DNA from: an uncultured beta proteobacterium
Lineage (GTDB): Bacteria; Pseudomonadota; Gammaproteobacteria; Burkholderiales; Rhodocyclaceae
Assembly: GCA_903848955.1 (NCBI GenBank)
Contig: CAINHS010000055.1
Span: 1-38,095, forward strand
Direction of reading: 5' to 3'
DNA length: 38,095 nucleotides
Part shown: in pieces, positions 37,208 through 38,095 of the stretch
How positions within the stretch are numbered: position 1 is the stretch's first letter
How the letters are laid out: every line of letters begins with the position of its first letter
The notes under the pieces: model-generated
What the model was told of the DNA's origin: nothing
Seen by the model: the letters and a program-made list of their open reading frames with translations, nothing else
The model's database searches: none
Program-made: the position numbers and the translations under genes

Positions 37208-38095
37208 CTAAGCTTCGCTCAAGGCATCGCGGATGCCTTGGATCAAGGACGTCAGTCTGTCGATCAGGATGCCGCAGCAGCTGTCGATTTCGTCCGCTCC
37301 TTTGCCGGTGCGGATTGCAGAATCGAAAGTCGCAGCGGCATCCGACACCCGGGCTGCGCCGACGTTGCCGGCAGAGCCTTTCAAGGTGTGGGCCAGTTCC
37401 TTGAGCGCGATGAGATCGTTTGACGCCAGCCTCTCTGAGAGGCGCGCCGCATCCCCGGCATGGCTGTCGGCAAACAGGGCCAGCATCCGCGAATATTTCG
37501 TCGTGTCGCCGCGGACCAGTGCCAAACCGCGTTCAATGTCGAGCCCGGCAATACCCTCCATGCGCCGCCGCCACCCGGCGGCATCCGGCGCCGGCGCGGC
37601 CTCTTTTCCCTGATCAAAAGGCGCAGTCGCTGGTCCGGCCCCGGTTACCGGCGCACCCGCCGGCAGCCACTTGAGCAGCGCCGCGTAGAGGACATCGGGA
37701 TTCACCGGTTTGGCGACGAAGTCGTTCATGCCCGCCTCGCGGCAGGCCCGGCGGTCCTCGTCGAAGGCGTTGGCAGTCATGGCCAGAATCGGAACGGCAT
37801 CGCCGCCGGGTAGAGAGCGGATGAGGCGGGTCGCCTCGAGGCCGTCCATATGAGGCATCTGCATATCCATCAGGATCAAGCGGTAGGCGGTGGCACGCGC
37901 CTTGGCCACTGCCTCGCGGCCATCGACGGCGGTGTCGACGGCCAACCCCGCCCCGTGCAACAGTTCCAGGGCGACTTCGCGGTTGATGGCATTATCTTCC
38001 GCCAGAAGAATCCGCGAGCCGCCATGGTGCAAGCGCAACTCGGCTTCGGCATCATGTGTTCCGGTGTCTTTCATGACCGGCATGATTCCGCTGCC
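37208..38095 (-). CDS. Hybrid sensor histidine kinase, C-terminal part (receiver + Hpt), truncated by window edge
   Basis: The frame is open to the window end, so the 5' part is missing. Visible are a CheY-like receiver domain with [18 protein letters not shown], phospho-acceptor Asp in [13 protein letters not shown], and the conserved Thr (AMTAN) and Lys (VAKPVN). A linker follows, then a histidine phosphotransfer domain with [12 protein letters not shown]. The internal ATG at 38083 gives 291 aa, but the LAEDNxxN receiver opening and the residues before it are typical of the tail of a BarA-like phosphorelay kinase. It converges on metY. A stand-alone receiver-Hpt protein is less likely. Confidence 0.85.
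   Translation of the reverse strand, partial: GSGIMPVMKDTGTHDAEAELRLHHGGSRILLAEDNAINREVALELLHGAGLAVDTAVDGREAVAKARATAYRLILMDMQMPHMDGLEATRLIRSLPGGDAVPILAMTANAFDEDRRACREAGMNDFVAKPVNPDVLYAALLKWLPAGAPVTGAGPATAPFDQGKEAAPAPDAAGWRRRMEGIAGLDIERGLALVRGDTTKYSRMLALFADSHAGDAARLSERLASNDLIALKELAHTLKGSAGNVGAARVSDAAATFDSAIRTGKGADEIDSCCGILIDRLTSLIQGIRDALSEA

Overview
The window is a GC-rich stretch of ordinary chromosome from a betaproteobacterium. Gene content and order point to the Rhodocyclales or a close relative: tRNA-Leu–tig–clpP–clpX–lon, hpnCDE, a caa3-type coxBA–ctaG–coxC cluster with the small betaproteobacterial assembly proteins, a phasin, ybbA/tesA and mnmH. The lineage is inferred from gene order only. 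About 37 protein genes, one tRNA and several short regulatory or repeat elements can be supported. No phage, insertion sequence or CRISPR array is visible.

Layout. (1) 1-6250, minus strand: protein quality control, running tRNA-Leu(UAG), trigger factor, ClpP, ClpX, Lon, with two copies of a 52-bp hairpin repeat just past lon. (2) 6357-11676, mostly plus: the squalene genes hpnC-hpnD-hpnE joined by start/stop overlaps, then a lone ABC ATPase divergent from the esterase tesA, then mnmH (tRNA selenouridine synthase). (3) 11685-16979: a methyltransferase, a class III adenylate cyclase fused to a hemerythrin domain, a Pat-type acyl-CoA synthetase/GNAT protein, and DNA glycosylase Tag. (4) 17021-21429: an AbrB/Doc toxin-antitoxin pair with a palindromic operator placed right behind clpB; clpB itself with a near-consensus sigma-32 promoter; a DUF1304 membrane protein; and a PHB-granule phasin with a clear terminator. 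(5) 21486-23912, minus: molybdenum cofactor genes mobB-moeA-moaD-moaE. (6) 23941-27397: an inverted-repeat element, an unassigned ATP-grasp-like protein whose motif order looks circularly permuted, and a DinG/YoaA-type Fe-S helicase. (7) 27744-34525: the cytochrome c oxidase operon, with cytochrome c fused to subunit II, assembly factors and heme O synthase, but no heme A synthase gene. (8) 34565-38095: an HDOD protein with a small partner, the O-acetylhomoserine sulfhydrylase metY, and the C-terminal part of a hybrid histidine kinase cut by the window edge.

The most interesting points are the hemerythrin-cyclase fusion, in which one conserved iron-ligand histidine position is aspartate; the unassigned ATP-grasp protein; the cox operon without ctaA and sco but with a membrane-anchored CxxxC protein; two divergent gene pairs whose start codons share one CATG; and the structured repeat elements. 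I found no clear multi-gene system that looks wholly undescribed.
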